A DNA stretch of 64,000 nt from Gammaproteobacteria bacterium (GTDB lineage: Bacteria > Pseudomonadota > Gammaproteobacteria > Poriferisulfidales > Poriferisulfidaceae). The notes beneath the pieces are model-generated. The model was not told where the DNA came from. It was given only the letters and a program-made list of their open reading frames with translations, and did not search any database. Location of the stretch: positions 50,844 through 114,843 of the forward strand of contig JAPPLD010000018.1 of the NCBI GenBank assembly GCA_028819565.1, given 5' to 3'. The translations under genes were made by a program, and so were the position numbers. Positions within the stretch are counted from its first letter, which is position 1, and each line of letters opens with the position of its first letter. Of the stretch, positions 19,550 through 27,730 are shown piece by piece.

Positions 19550-20412
19550 GGTTGGGCCTCCATGTCCCGGTGCAGCACGGTGATCTGCAGGGTGGAGCTG
19601 TCCGAAAACAATTCGGCCAGTTGTTCCACCAGGTAGACCGAGCGGTGCTGTCCGCCGGTGCAGCCGATCGAGATGTTCAGGTAATGCCGCCCCGCCTCGA
19701 CGAAGGAGGGGATCCAGTGATCCAGAAACTTCTTCAGGTCTTCAAGCATGGCGGCGGCCTGTGGCTGATTCGAAAGATAGTCGCGAACCGCGGGATCCGT
19801 GCCGTTGAGCGCGCGCAATTCGTCCACCCAGTGCGGGTTTGGCAGGCAGCGCGAATCGAACACAAAGTCCGAATCGCTCGGCACCCCGCTCCGGTAGGCG
19901 AAGGATTGTAGCAATACTGACAATGGGGCGCGATCGAGCTTCAGGCGTTGACGCAACAGGTTGCGCAGTTCATGGACGTTAGTGCGGGAGGTGTCCAGGC
20001 GCAGATCGGCCAGGTTGGCGATCGCTGCAAGGCATTCCCGTTCCTGCCGCACTGCCTCGCGCAGGGTTGGAACCCGGTCGGCCAACGGGTGCCGACGGCG
20101 CGTATCGTTGAAGCGTCGGATCAGGGTATCTTCGTCGGAGTCGAGGAACATGACGGTGATATCGCAAGGCAATTCCCGGATCTGTTCTAGGATGGACGGG
20201 AGCCGGTCCAGGTCTTTCGGCAGCGCGCGGGCGTCCATGCCGATGGCGGCCTGCTTCGGATAGTGCGAATCCGGTTGCATTAGCAGTTCCACGTATTCCA
20301 GCAGGAGGGTTGGCGGCATGTTGTCGACGCAATGCGCGCCGAAGTCCTCCAGCGTGTCCAACGCCACCGACTTTCCCGAGCCCGACAGGCCGCTGACGAT
20401 GACGAGCTGCAT
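19546..20412 (-). CDS. rapZ: RNase adapter protein RapZ
   Basis: 288 residues with Walker A GLSGSGKS (about residues 8-15) and the C-terminal conserved GCTGGQHRSVYLVEQLA. In E. coli RapZ binds GlcN6P and steers RNase E to the GlmZ RNA, controlling glmS and thus amino-sugar supply for the envelope. That fits its place among lipid A and LPS genes. It lies three bases after ptsN. Confidence 0.96.
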   Translation of the reverse strand: MQLVIVSGLSGSGKSVALDTLEDFGAHCVDNMPPTLLLEYVELLMQPDSHYPKQAAIGMDARALPKDLDRLPSILEQIRELPCDITVMFLDSDEDTLIRRFNDTRRRHPLADRVPTLREAVRQERECLAAIANLADLRLDTSRTNVHELRNLLRQRLKLDRAPLSVLLQSFAYRSGVPSDSDFVFDSRCLPNPHWVDELRALNGTDPAVRDYLSNQPQAAAMLEDLKKFLDHWIPSFVEAGRHYLNISIGCTGGQHRSVYLVEQLAELFSDSSTLQITVLHRDMEAQP

Positions 20413-20415
20413 GGT

Positions 20416-20868
20416 TCAGGGCTGGGAGAGGGCCGCCAGCAGTGGTTCGGGCTGGCGGGAGGCACGCAACGTCTTGAGGTGCTCGGGCGAGTCCAGGATC
20501 TCCGCCAGTTCCTTTAGGTATTGCAGGTGGATGTCCTCGGCTTCGCTCGGTACCGCCAGCGCCACGAACACGTCAACCGGCTGCCCGTCGACCGCGTCGA
20601 AATCCACGCCCTTGGTCAGGGTCAGGATGGCGGCAGAGCTATGTGTCCCGTCGGGTATCCGGCAATGCGGGATGGCGACCCCGCCACCAAGTCCGGTGCT
20701 GCCGAGGCGCTCGCGCGCGGTCAGCAGGTCCAGCAGTGTGCGGGAACCGGTCGTTTCCAGACCTCCGGCCAGTGCCGTGCTCAGGACTTCGAGCGCACGC
20801 TTCTTGCTGCCGATTTGCTGCAGCAGCAGGAGGCTGTCGGGGCGCAGCAAATCCAGGATGCCTCGCAT
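20416..20868 (-). CDS. ptsN: PTS EIIA-Ntr (PtsN)
   Basis: 150 residues; the phosphorylated His is in GVAIPHCRI. It is the nitrogen-type EIIA that in E. coli regulates potassium and phosphate sensing. It sits between hpf and rapZ as in the classical rpoN cluster. No EI-Ntr is visible, so the ordinary EI-HPr pair encoded downstream is its probable phosphate source. Confidence 0.95.
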   Translation of the reverse strand: MRGILDLLRPDSLLLLQQIGSKKRALEVLSTALAGGLETTGSRTLLDLLTARERLGSTGLGGGVAIPHCRIPDGTHSSAAILTLTKGVDFDAVDGQPVDVFVALAVPSEAEDIHLQYLKELAEILDSPEHLKTLRASRQPEPLLAALSQP

Positions 20869-20875
20869 GGCCGCC

Positions 20876-21196
20876 TCAGTTCAGCTGATGGTGGGTAATC
20901 TGGCTCTGATGGTGGTCTTTGCGTTTTTCCTTGTACTTGAGGATCTGTCGATCCAACTTCCCGGTCAGCGTGTCGATCGCTGCATACATGTCGCTGTGTT
21001 CGGCGCGTGCGTGCATGTGGTGGCCCCGGACGTGCATGGTGGCTTCCGCGCGATGCGTGTCGTGTTCGACCGCGAGCGTGATCTGGGTATTGATCACGTC
21101 ATCGAAGTGACGGGTTAGACGTTTAAATTTGGTGTGGATGTAATCGCGGAGCGGAGAGGTGATTTCTAGGTGGTGTCCGGTGAGCTTCAAGTTCAT
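20876..21196 (-). CDS. hpf: ribosome hibernation promoting factor HPF (short form)
   Basis: 106 residues of the HPF/YfiA fold (MNLKLTGHHLEITSPLRDYI start, His-rich middle HVRGHHMHARAEH). It binds the 30S A/P region in stationary phase and promotes ribosome dimers. ATG 21196 is chosen for the GGAGG-type ribosome site just upstream (TACGGAGGAAG). A -10-like TATAAT lies 27 bases before the start. rpoN, normally directly upstream, is not there. Confidence 0.94.
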   Translation of the reverse strand: MNLKLTGHHLEITSPLRDYIHTKFKRLTRHFDDVINTQITLAVEHDTHRAEATMHVRGHHMHARAEHSDMYAAIDTLTGKLDRQILKYKEKRKDHHQSQITHHQLN

Positions 21197-21222
21197 AACA
21201 ATACTTCCTCCGTAGCCCATCC

Positions 21223-21228
21223 ATTATA
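21223..21228 (-). promoter_or_regulatory. possible -10 element for hpf-ptsN-rapZ operon
   Basis: TATAAT read on the minus strand, 27 bases before the hpf start codon. The -35 region 17 bases upstream is poor (GTCCAG), so the promoter may be weak or activator-dependent. It would give hpf its own transcription start, independent of lptB. Confidence 0.35.
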
Positions 21229-21281
21229 TACAGAGGGGAAGGGGTCTGGACACCCGGGTTGGAATCCGTCTGGGGTAGACT

Positions 21282-22163
21282 ATGAGCCATTTTGGAATGT
21301 GTCCAATGCGCGAGGAATTTGGTGTGTCCGCAAGGAAGGCAGGGGTATTTGCTTGGCTCGTGACGGGTCTGGCGCTGGCGGTTTCACCTTCGGTGCTGGC
21401 CGAGTCCGCCCTGCACAAAGCGGCCCGGGCGGGAAATCTCGCGGAAGTGCAGAAACTGCTGGATTCGGGCGCGGACGTCAATTCATTCGAGCAGGGCAAG
21501 ACCCCGCTGCATCATGCGGCCCTGATCAACCCGAATCCCGAGGTTGTAGAGGCTTTGCTGGATGCCGGGGCCCAGGTGGACCTGAAGGGGCATAACGACA
21601 TGACGGCATTGCATTTCGCGGTGGTCAACCCCACCCCGATGTCCGCACATACGCAGTCGAACGCGGAAGCGAGAAACAAATCGGGCGAGACGGCCCGGCG
21701 CTTGGAGGTGATCCAACTGCTGCTGGATGCCGGGGCGACAACGTATGCGAAGAACGAGGATGGCCTGACTCCCTTGCATCTGGCAGCAGGACATTACTGG
21801 GATCCAGAGATCGTGGACACACTGCTGCTGGCTGGGGCATTCGTGGATGCGAGGGCTGAGAACGATGCGACCCCGTTGCATTTCGCGGCGGCCTTCAACG
21901 GGAACCCGGAGGTGACGCGATTGCTCCTGGATGCCGGGGCCGATGCGAACGCACAGGATACCGGGGGTCTGACGCCCCTACATTTGGCGTCACGCTTCAG
22001 GGGGAATGCGACGGTGGCACAACTGCTGCTGGATGCGGGTGCGGATGTTAATGCGAAAGACCGGGAGGGCAAGACCCCGCTGGATTATCATTCGGAGAGG
22101 GAAAACCCCAGCTGGCCTCAGGTGCTCAAGGACGCCGGCGGGAAGTGCAATAAGAGTTGTTGA
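21282..22163 (+). CDS. exported ankyrin-repeat protein
   Basis: 293 residues. An N-terminal signal peptide (hydrophobic FAWLVTGLALAVSPSVLA, cleavage after LA about residue 41) is followed by six or so ankyrin repeats (LHKAARAGN, TPLHHAAL, TALHFAVV, TPLHLAAGHY, TPLHFAAAF, TPLHLASR, TPLDYHSE). Two Cys stand near the C-terminus (GGKCNKSC). It is probably periplasmic or secreted and binds protein partners; the target is unknown. It is divergent from hpf and stands where rpoN is usually found. GGGG before ATG 21282 supports that start over internal ATGs. Confidence 0.85.
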   Translation: MSHFGMCPMREEFGVSARKAGVFAWLVTGLALAVSPSVLAESALHKAARAGNLAEVQKLLDSGADVNSFEQGKTPLHHAALINPNPEVVEALLDAGAQVDLKGHNDMTALHFAVVNPTPMSAHTQSNAEARNKSGETARRLEVIQLLLDAGATTYAKNEDGLTPLHLAAGHYWDPEIVDTLLLAGAFVDARAENDATPLHFAAAFNGNPEVTRLLLDAGADANAQDTGGLTPLHLASRFRGNATVAQLLLDAGADVNAKDREGKTPLDYHSERENPSWPQVLKDAGGKCNKSC

Positions 22164-22193
22164 CGACGATTGATGTCTTCAAGAGGTCGCGCT

Positions 22194-22253
22194 TCAGAGC
22201 CTGAATTCCGTTCCTAGATCAGTCTCGCATACTTGCGGGTTTTCCAGGATCTC
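22194..22253 (-). pseudogene. decayed duplicate of the lptB 3' end
   Basis: On the minus strand this reads [19 protein letters not shown] then a stop, against [19 protein letters not shown] then a stop at the end of the intact lptB (24521-24580). By hand about 51 of 66 bases match, and a stop codon precedes the fragment in frame. It is a remnant, not a gene. The two copies are direct repeats bounding the AbiE/DUF433 segment. Confidence 0.8.
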
Positions 22254-22413
22254 GTAGGGTCAATCTTTGTGTCGTGCGTGCCGCTTTCTGTTACAATTTC
22301 CACCTAATCTACCCCCGTCATTTCGCTGGCGGGCCGCAGGGTCTTGGGAAGAAATTCTTGAGGCCCTTTGCTTTATCTTGAAGGGCCATACCGGTGAACA
22401 ACACCTCAGGGGG

Positions 22414-22468
22414 TTGACACTCACTAAATATCCTATATAATCGTCCTTAGGACGATTATATAGGATAT
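22414..22468 (+). promoter_or_regulatory. promoter overlapped by a 41-bp perfect palindrome (abiE operator)
   Basis: TTGACA at 22414-22419 and TATAAT at 22436-22441 with a 16-base spacer form a strong promoter. A perfect inverted repeat with 20-base arms (22428-22447 and 22449-22468, one base between) covers the -10 and the start region and ends six bases before the AbiEi start codon. AbiEi-type antitoxins repress their own operon by binding inverted repeats at the promoter, so this is the likely operator. Confidence 0.75.
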
Positions 22469-22474
22469 ATACTC

Positions 22475-23386
22475 ATGAAGCGGCCTACCGCAGGATTCCA
22501 TGCCAAGAAGCTGAGTCGGGCAGGTGCCCGTCTAGCCGAACTTCTGGAAGAAAATGAAAAGCCGGTCGTAACCCGGTTCGAGTTTTTCGAGATGATTCGG
22601 CAGGTGTACCGGGAGTCCCCGTCAAAGGACTTGGGTCTACGCAGTGATAGCCCGGATGCCAAGGATTATGTCCGGTTCAGGGCGGGCCTGAAGAAGGCCG
22701 GCGTGATCGGGAATGACCGGGATTACGGCGCGCGGGTCATCCGGGTGCTGTCTGTCCCGGATCTCCCGGCCGATGGGATTATCCACCTCCTCGATCCGAC
22801 TTGCTATATCTCGCATCTTTCTGCCATGCAGTGGCGCGGGCTGACCGAACGCGTCCCGAGGGCCCTGATGCTGACCCGCCCCAACCGTGAGGCTGCCGCA
22901 ACCCGGCTAGAAGCCCGCATGAAGGAAACCTTGAAGAACGAGACCTCTCCATTCCCCTTGACCCCGATCGGCCATCCCGCCAGTGTGAGGCGCCGGCCGA
23001 TCCGCATCTACCAGAGCAAGGCTGCGGGCGCATGCCGGAAGAGCTACAGATACGGATTTGAGACTTTTCTGTCCACAACTGGACAGACCTTCTTGGATAT
23101 GCTCCAGAATCCCCGCCTGTGCGGAGGCATGGCGCATGTTCTGGATGTCTGGGAAGAGCATGCGTTGACCTATCTGGACGACATCATCGCTGCGGTTGAT
23201 CAGACACCAAGCAGCATTGCCAAGTGTCGGGCCGGATATATCCTGGAGGAATACCTTGGTCTGCGCCGTCCGGAAACCGAACGCTGGAAGGAGTGCGTCC
23301 AGCGTGGCGGGAGCCGCAGGCTTGACCCGCGCAGGGCTTTTGCTCCAACATTTTCTGAAACCTGGGGGATTTCGCTTAATGCCTGA
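22475..23386 (+). CDS. abiEi: AbiEi-family antitoxin / autorepressor
   Basis: A 303-residue protein. The N-terminal winged-helix region (KKLSRAGARLAELLEENEKPVVTRFEFFEMIR) is followed by the family's middle segment with LDPTCYISHLSAMQWRGLTER. It is paired with an AbiEii nucleotidyltransferase whose ATG overlaps its last codons by eight bases. In type IV AbiE systems the antitoxin represses transcription and counteracts the toxin without a stable protein complex. The palindrome immediately upstream supports autoregulation. Confidence 0.8.
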   Translation: MKRPTAGFHAKKLSRAGARLAELLEENEKPVVTRFEFFEMIRQVYRESPSKDLGLRSDSPDAKDYVRFRAGLKKAGVIGNDRDYGARVIRVLSVPDLPADGIIHLLDPTCYISHLSAMQWRGLTERVPRALMLTRPNREAAATRLEARMKETLKNETSPFPLTPIGHPASVRRRPIRIYQSKAAGACRKSYRYGFETFLSTTGQTFLDMLQNPRLCGGMAHVLDVWEEHALTYLDDIIAAVDQTPSSIAKCRAGYILEEYLGLRRPETERWKECVQRGGSRRLDPRRAFAPTFSETWGISLNA

Positions 23387-24246
23387 TTCTCAGATCAAGG
23401 TCGATGTGGTGGCATGGGTCGAGCAGGTCCGAGCCGACTCGACCGCCTACCGGCAGCGCCAAGGGGTTGCGATTATTCTCAATGCCATTGCGGCGAAGTC
23501 GCCCCTGAATCACAAAATGTTTTTGAAAGGTGGGATCCTCATGGGCTTGGCCTACGACAGCCCTAGGCAGACCGTCGATATCGACTTGACGACCAGCCTG
23601 AAAGCCGAGAGTAATGTCGGTGAATGGATCCGTGAACAATTAAACGAGGAGATGCCTAGCGTTGCCGACCGGCTCGGTTACGACGAACTCGTGACTGCGG
23701 TCCAGTCGGCAAAATGGCAGCGGGGCGGGTTTCCTGATGCCGCGGAATTTCCGGCTCTGAGGTTGAAGGTCGGGTATGCGCTGCGTGGCACCAATCAGGA
23801 AAAGGCACTAAAGAGGGGCCGGGCTGCGGAAGTGATCGGCATCGACATTTCATTCAATGAACGCTTGGGGCATATCCAAATCTTGGCAATCACCGGGGGC
23901 CAGGAACTGTTCGCGTACGGGCTGGCCGACCTGATCGCCGAGAAATACCGCGCCGTACTTCAGCAAGTGACGCGTAACCGGAATCGGCAGCAGGACATCT
24001 TTGATCTCGGGCAACGAAATCAACGAGAAGCTTCGCACACAAATCCTGGAGATTTTCATCGAAAAATGCCGGTCGCGGAATCTTGAACCAGCACAGACTT
24101 CCTTGGACGTTCCTGAAGTCAAGGAGCGGTCAGGTGCTAAGTGGGAAACGATGGAATTGGAAGTGGGGGAGACCCCGGACTTTGAAGGCTGCTATATGCG
24201 GGTTTCCGAGTTCTACGAGAGTTTGCCTTGGGATGGGTTTGCATAG
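23379..24246 (+). pseudogene. abiEii: AbiEii-family nucleotidyltransferase toxin, frameshifted near the C-terminus
   Basis: From ATG 23379 the reading frame carries the nucleotidyltransferase motif GGILMG (G51, G52) and DID (D67, D69), then the family's IAEKYRAVLQQ...RQQDIFDL segment. At about 24003 it leaves the family frame and ends at 24086. The expected C-terminus (EINEKLRTQILEIFIEKC to YESLPWDGF) continues in the +1 frame from about 24001 to 24246. A small deletion beside the repeated GATC around 24003-24007 would explain it. The catalytic core is intact, so a truncated toxin could still act. A sequencing error is the main alternative. Confidence 0.75.
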
Positions 24247-24291
24247 ATTCCGAGCTCAGGCATTTTACGCCCGCCAGACATGGCACCCGAT

Positions 24292-24492
24292 CTATTGCGA
24301 AACCTCGGCAAGTACTTGCTTTGCCCTATTCAGCACTTCGACGACTTGGCTTCGCGAGACTGTGGGGTGGTTGTCCAGAAACTCATTAATGGAGTCGCCT
24401 GCTTCCAGATATTCCATCAGGATGCGTACAGGAACCCGGGTGCCGGAGAAGACCGGCGTTCCTCCAAGGATGTCGGTATCTTTGCTAATCAC
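24292..24492 (-). CDS. DUF433 protein (antitoxin-like), no partner toxin
   Basis: 66 residues: MISKDTDILGGTPVFSGTRV, then a predicted helix-turn-helix-like region (SINEFLDNHPTVSRSQVVEVL). DUF433 proteins are usually followed by a DUF5615 PIN-like toxin in a toxin-antitoxin pair. Downstream on this strand is only the end of the AbiEii gene, so the partner is missing. It lies convergent to abiEii and just before the lptB stop. Confidence 0.75.
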   Translation of the reverse strand: MISKDTDILGGTPVFSGTRVPVRILMEYLEAGDSINEFLDNHPTVSRSQVVEVLNRAKQVLAEVSQ

Positions 24493-24520
24493 CGGTCTAA
24501 AAATTTCCGGACATCTCCCA

Positions 24521-25243
24521 TCAAAGCCTGAATTCTTCTCCCAGGTAAGTCTCGCGCACCTGCGGGTTCTCTAGGATTTCGCCGGGTTCGCCTTCGGCGA
24601 TGATGCGGCCTTCGGAGAGGATGTAGGCGCGGCGGCAGATGCTGAGGGTCTCGCGCACATTGTGGTCGGTGATGATGATGCCGATGCCGCGCTCCTGCAA
24701 TTGCTGGATGATCGACTTGATGTCGGCCACGTGTAGGGGGTCTACGCCGGCGAACGGTTCGTCCAGCAGGATGAAGGCGGGATCCATCGCCAGTGCGCGG
24801 GCGATCTCGACCCGCCGGCGTTCTCCGCCCGACAGCGAAAACCCGCGGCTGTCGCGGATCTCGGCAATGGAGAATTCCTCAAGAAGAAGTTCCAGGCGCG
24901 CTTCCCGTTCTTCCTTAGACAGGGACAGTTGCTCAAGCACACCCAAGACGTTCTCCTCCACCGTCAGGCGGCGGAACACGGAAGGTTCCTGGGGGAGATA
25001 ACCGATACCCCGGCGGGCACGCTGGCTCATGGATAGCCCGGCGATGTCCTGGGTGTTCAGAAAGATCTGGCCCCGGTCGCACGGCACCAGCCCTGTGATC
25101 ATGTAGAAGCAGGTCGTCTTGCCCGCACCGTTCGGGCCAAGCAGCCCGACCACCTCGTGGTCGCTTGCGTGCAATTCGACCTCCGAGACGACCTGTCGGT
25201 CACGGTAGGACTTGCACAGGTCCTGCGCTTCGAGCGTGGCCAT
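24521..25243 (-). CDS. lptB: LPS export ABC transporter ATPase LptB
   Basis: 240 residues. Walker A is GPNGAGKTT, the signature is [15 protein letters not shown], Walker B is [13 protein letters not shown] and the H-loop is IIITDHN. It powers extraction of LPS from the inner membrane with LptFG. ATG 25243 overlaps the lptCA stop (TGATG); a TTG one codon earlier is possible. The usual downstream gene rpoN is absent; the accessory segment begins right after the stop. Confidence 0.97.
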   Translation of the reverse strand: MATLEAQDLCKSYRDRQVVSEVELHASDHEVVGLLGPNGAGKTTCFYMITGLVPCDRGQIFLNTQDIAGLSMSQRARRGIGYLPQEPSVFRRLTVEENVLGVLEQLSLSKEEREARLELLLEEFSIAEIRDSRGFSLSGGERRRVEIARALAMDPAFILLDEPFAGVDPLHVADIKSIIQQLQERGIGIIITDHNVRETLSICRRAYILSEGRIIAEGEPGEILENPQVRETYLGEEFRL

Positions 25244-26283
25244 CAATCAGAGTCGGTTTTCAGGCGGATTCGAACCCGCTCGGAGGGCTTCCGGGTGACG
25301 GGAGTCTCCACGCGTTCCTCGTCGATCAGGTAAACGACTTCGTTTCCCGTGAAATGGTGTGCGTCGACGCGCAGATTGACGTCTTTCTTCAGAGTCGCCT
25401 TGCGCTGCGGAATCTGGTAGAAGATGCTACCGGCACTTGCGCGGAGCGGCTTCCCGGAATCGAGAATCTGGGTCCAACGGGCGTTGCCTTCGGCGTGCAG
25501 GGCCTGGACCCGGTCGCTTTCGGCGTGCACCGTGAGTCGATCGGCAAGCAGGACCATCTCGCCTTGCGTGGCACGCACGTTCCCGTGGTAGACGCTGACC
25601 TCTCTCTGGGCATCCCACTCCATCCGTTCCGCGCTCAGGTCGAGCGTTTCCTCCGGGTTGTCCGCAGCGTGCGCGGCGCTGAACGTTTCATCCAGGATTT
25701 TTTCCAGCAGCGCCTGCGTGGGTTTTTGCGTAGACGGCGGAAACTGGCGGGCCTGCACGTCCTGCTGCAGTCGGCCACCCGAGCCGTCCAACTGGTAGTC
25801 CAGTCCGGTGCCGCGCATCACCGCATGGGATTGGCTGAGCACGACCGCCTGTTCGCTGTAGACTCGCCCGTTCTCCGCGTCCAAGGTCAGCGATTCGCCG
25901 TGCATCAGGACCGGGGAGTAGTCCGGGGGGTCGAGCAAGAGTTCCACGTTTTCATCCAAGGTGACCTGGGTCTCCCGGATTTCCCCGCGCTGTGCCGAGG
26001 CCGAGGAATTTTCGAACGCGGGGTCGAGCCAATGCAAGCGGGGAGTGTCAAGATTCAGGATTTCGCTGCCGGGATACTGGTCCAACCGTTCGGCGACAAC
26101 TTCGTAGAGCAATTCTCCTTTCAAGTCCCGGATCCAGTGTTGTACCTGCAGGTAGCTGTTCTCGGGAACCCCTTTATCAGGAGTCAGGGCGGTTTCCTCC
26201 GGGGTCGGGGTTCGGGTCAGGGCCCACAGGCCAACGATGACGACCAGTGCCAGTAGCAGGGCCAGTGGCAGGCGGAGGTTCAC
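25243..26283 (-). CDS. lptC-lptA: LptC-LptA fusion: LPS transport bridge in one polypeptide
   Basis: 346 residues from GTG 26283, overlapping the kdsC stop by one base and preceded by AGGA. Residues about 1-22 are a membrane anchor ([20 protein letters not shown]). Residues about 40-180 match the LptC jellyroll ([20 protein letters not shown], then [17 protein letters not shown]). After a linker rich in Q, T and P, residues about 205-330 match LptA ([40 protein letters not shown], and [20 protein letters not shown]). Normally kdsC-lptC-lptA-lptB are separate genes; here one frame fills the slot of both and no second lptA lies before lptB. The LptA part would be tethered to the inner membrane. 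Confidence 0.85.
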   Translation of the reverse strand: MNLRLPLALLLALVVIVGLWALTRTPTPEETALTPDKGVPENSYLQVQHWIRDLKGELLYEVVAERLDQYPGSEILNLDTPRLHWLDPAFENSSASAQRGEIRETQVTLDENVELLLDPPDYSPVLMHGESLTLDAENGRVYSEQAVVLSQSHAVMRGTGLDYQLDGSGGRLQQDVQARQFPPSTQKPTQALLEKILDETFSAAHAADNPEETLDLSAERMEWDAQREVSVYHGNVRATQGEMVLLADRLTVHAESDRVQALHAEGNARWTQILDSGKPLRASAGSIFYQIPQRKATLKKDVNLRVDAHHFTGNEVVYLIDEERVETPVTRKPSERVRIRLKTDSD

Positions 26284-26753
26284 TATTTCCTCAAGATCCA
26301 GTCGCACACGTCCCGTACCGCGCCCATGCCGCCCGGATTCGGGGTGATCCAGTCTGCGGCCTGACGCGCTTCCATGCGGGCATCCGCGACCGCCACGCCA
26401 AAGCCGGCAGCCTCAAGCAGGGGCACGTCGGCGATGTCGTCGCCCATGCAGACGACCTCATTCCAGCGAAAGCCGAGTCGCTGGATGAGGGCATTGGCTT
26501 CAGCGTATTTATCCTCGCAACCGAGGATGACTTCTTCGATACCCAGTTCCTGCAACCGCTCTTGGGTCGCCTTGCTTGCCCGGGCGCTGATTACCGCGAT
26601 CTGCACGCCGATGTCGTACAGCAGGACCAGCCCCTGGCCGTCGTGCACGTGGAAGCATTTGCTTTCGGTGCCGTCTTCGGAGAGATACAGGCGGCCGTCG
26701 GTGAGGACACCGTCGACATCCAAGATCAGCAGTTTGACGTCCCGGGGGTTCAT
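26283..26753 (-). CDS. kdsC: 3-deoxy-D-manno-octulosonate 8-phosphate phosphatase KdsC
   Basis: 156 residues of the HAD family, C0 type. The nucleophile motif is LDVDGVLTDG (about residues 11-20), with the second Asp as acid/base; later blocks are ISARAS, the Lys in CEDKYAE and MGDDIADVPLL. It dephosphorylates Kdo-8-P. It overlaps kdsD by four bases and the lptCA gene by one. Confidence 0.97.
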   Translation of the reverse strand: MNPRDVKLLILDVDGVLTDGRLYLSEDGTESKCFHVHDGQGLVLLYDIGVQIAVISARASKATQERLQELGIEEVILGCEDKYAEANALIQRLGFRWNEVVCMGDDIADVPLLEAAGFGVAVADARMEARQAADWITPNPGGMGAVRDVCDWILRK

Positions 26754-27730
26754 CGCAGCCCGGCCGCGACCAAGTCGTGCATGTTGAGGACACCGACCAA
26801 TTGTTCGTCCTGCATGACCGGGGCAGCGTTGAAGCGACGATCCCGCATCCGGTGCAGCACGTCGCGTGCGAGTTCGTCCGGTGCGGCAGTCTGAAAGTCC
26901 CGCGTCATCACCTGATCCACTGTCGTGACGTGGACGTCCACCGCATCGCCCAAACAGCGACGCAGGTCACCGTCGGTAAATACCCCGACGACCTGTCCGT
27001 TTTCATCCAGCACGGTCGTCATGCCAAGTCCTTTCTCGGAGATCTCGGGCAGGGCGTCCCGGAGCAGGGTCCCGACCGCGACTTTCGGGATTTTCTCTCC
27101 GTCGCGCATCACGTCGCGGACCGTGGTCAGCAGTTGCCGGCCTAGGTTGCCGCCCGGGTGAGTGCTTGCGAAGTCCTCCGGCTTGAAACCGTGTACGTGC
27201 ATCAAGGCGACAGCGAGCGCATCGCCCATGGCGAGCGTGGCGGTGGTGCTGGAAGTGGGGGCGAGGTTGAGCGGGCAAGCTTCGCGCGCTACCGGGATTT
27301 CCAGATGAAGATCGGCTTTACGAGCCAGCGTGGATTCCGGCTGGCCGGTCAGCGCGATGATGGTGGCGCCGATCTGGCGCACCAGCGGCAGCAGGTTCAG
27401 CAATTCCTCGGTTTCGCCGGAAAAAGACAGGGTCAATACGACGTCGTTGCGGGTGATCATGCCGAGGTCGCCGTGACTGGCCTCGGCCGGATGGACGAAG
27501 AACGAAGGGCTTCCGGTGCTGGCGAAGGTGGCGGCAATCTTCTGTCCGATGTGGCCGGATTTGCCCATGCCGATGACGATGATGTGCCCGGTGCACTTGC
27601 TGAGCACTTGGCAGCATTCAACGAAATCCTTGCCAGTGCAGTCCGCCAGGTTGCGCACCGTGTCCGCTTCCTGCCGCAACACGTCGCGGGCGACCTTGAG
27701 GATGTCCGAAGTTTGTTCAGAGTCGGTCAT
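26750..27730 (-). CDS. kdsD: D-arabinose-5-phosphate isomerase KdsD
   Basis: 326 residues. An N-terminal SIS sugar-isomerase domain (GMGKSGHIGQKIAATF, HPAEASHGDLGM) is followed by two CBS domains (about 205-326). It makes arabinose-5-phosphate for KdsA. ATG 27730 overlaps the yrbG stop (ATGA). The longer upstream frame is yrbG shadow. Confidence 0.96.
   Translation of the reverse strand: MTDSEQTSDILKVARDVLRQEADTVRNLADCTGKDFVECCQVLSKCTGHIIVIGMGKSGHIGQKIAATFASTGSPSFFVHPAEASHGDLGMITRNDVVLTLSFSGETEELLNLLPLVRQIGATIIALTGQPESTLARKADLHLEIPVAREACPLNLAPTSSTTATLAMGDALAVALMHVHGFKPEDFASTHPGGNLGRQLLTTVRDVMRDGEKIPKVAVGTLLRDALPEISEKGLGMTTVLDENGQVVGVFTDGDLRRCLGDAVDVHVTTVDQVMTRDFQTAAPDELARDVLHRMRDRRFNAAPVMQDEQLVGVLNMHDLVAAGLR

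Noticed and set aside
22362..22387. Seven-base hairpin GGCCCTT/AAGGGCC as a terminator
   Set aside because: No T run follows on either strand; it may be a chance hairpin in the abiE upstream region.
23996..24010. Programmed frameshift in the AbiEii gene
   Set aside because: No slippery heptamer of the usual A/T type and no downstream structure were seen; a small deletion or sequencing error is simpler.
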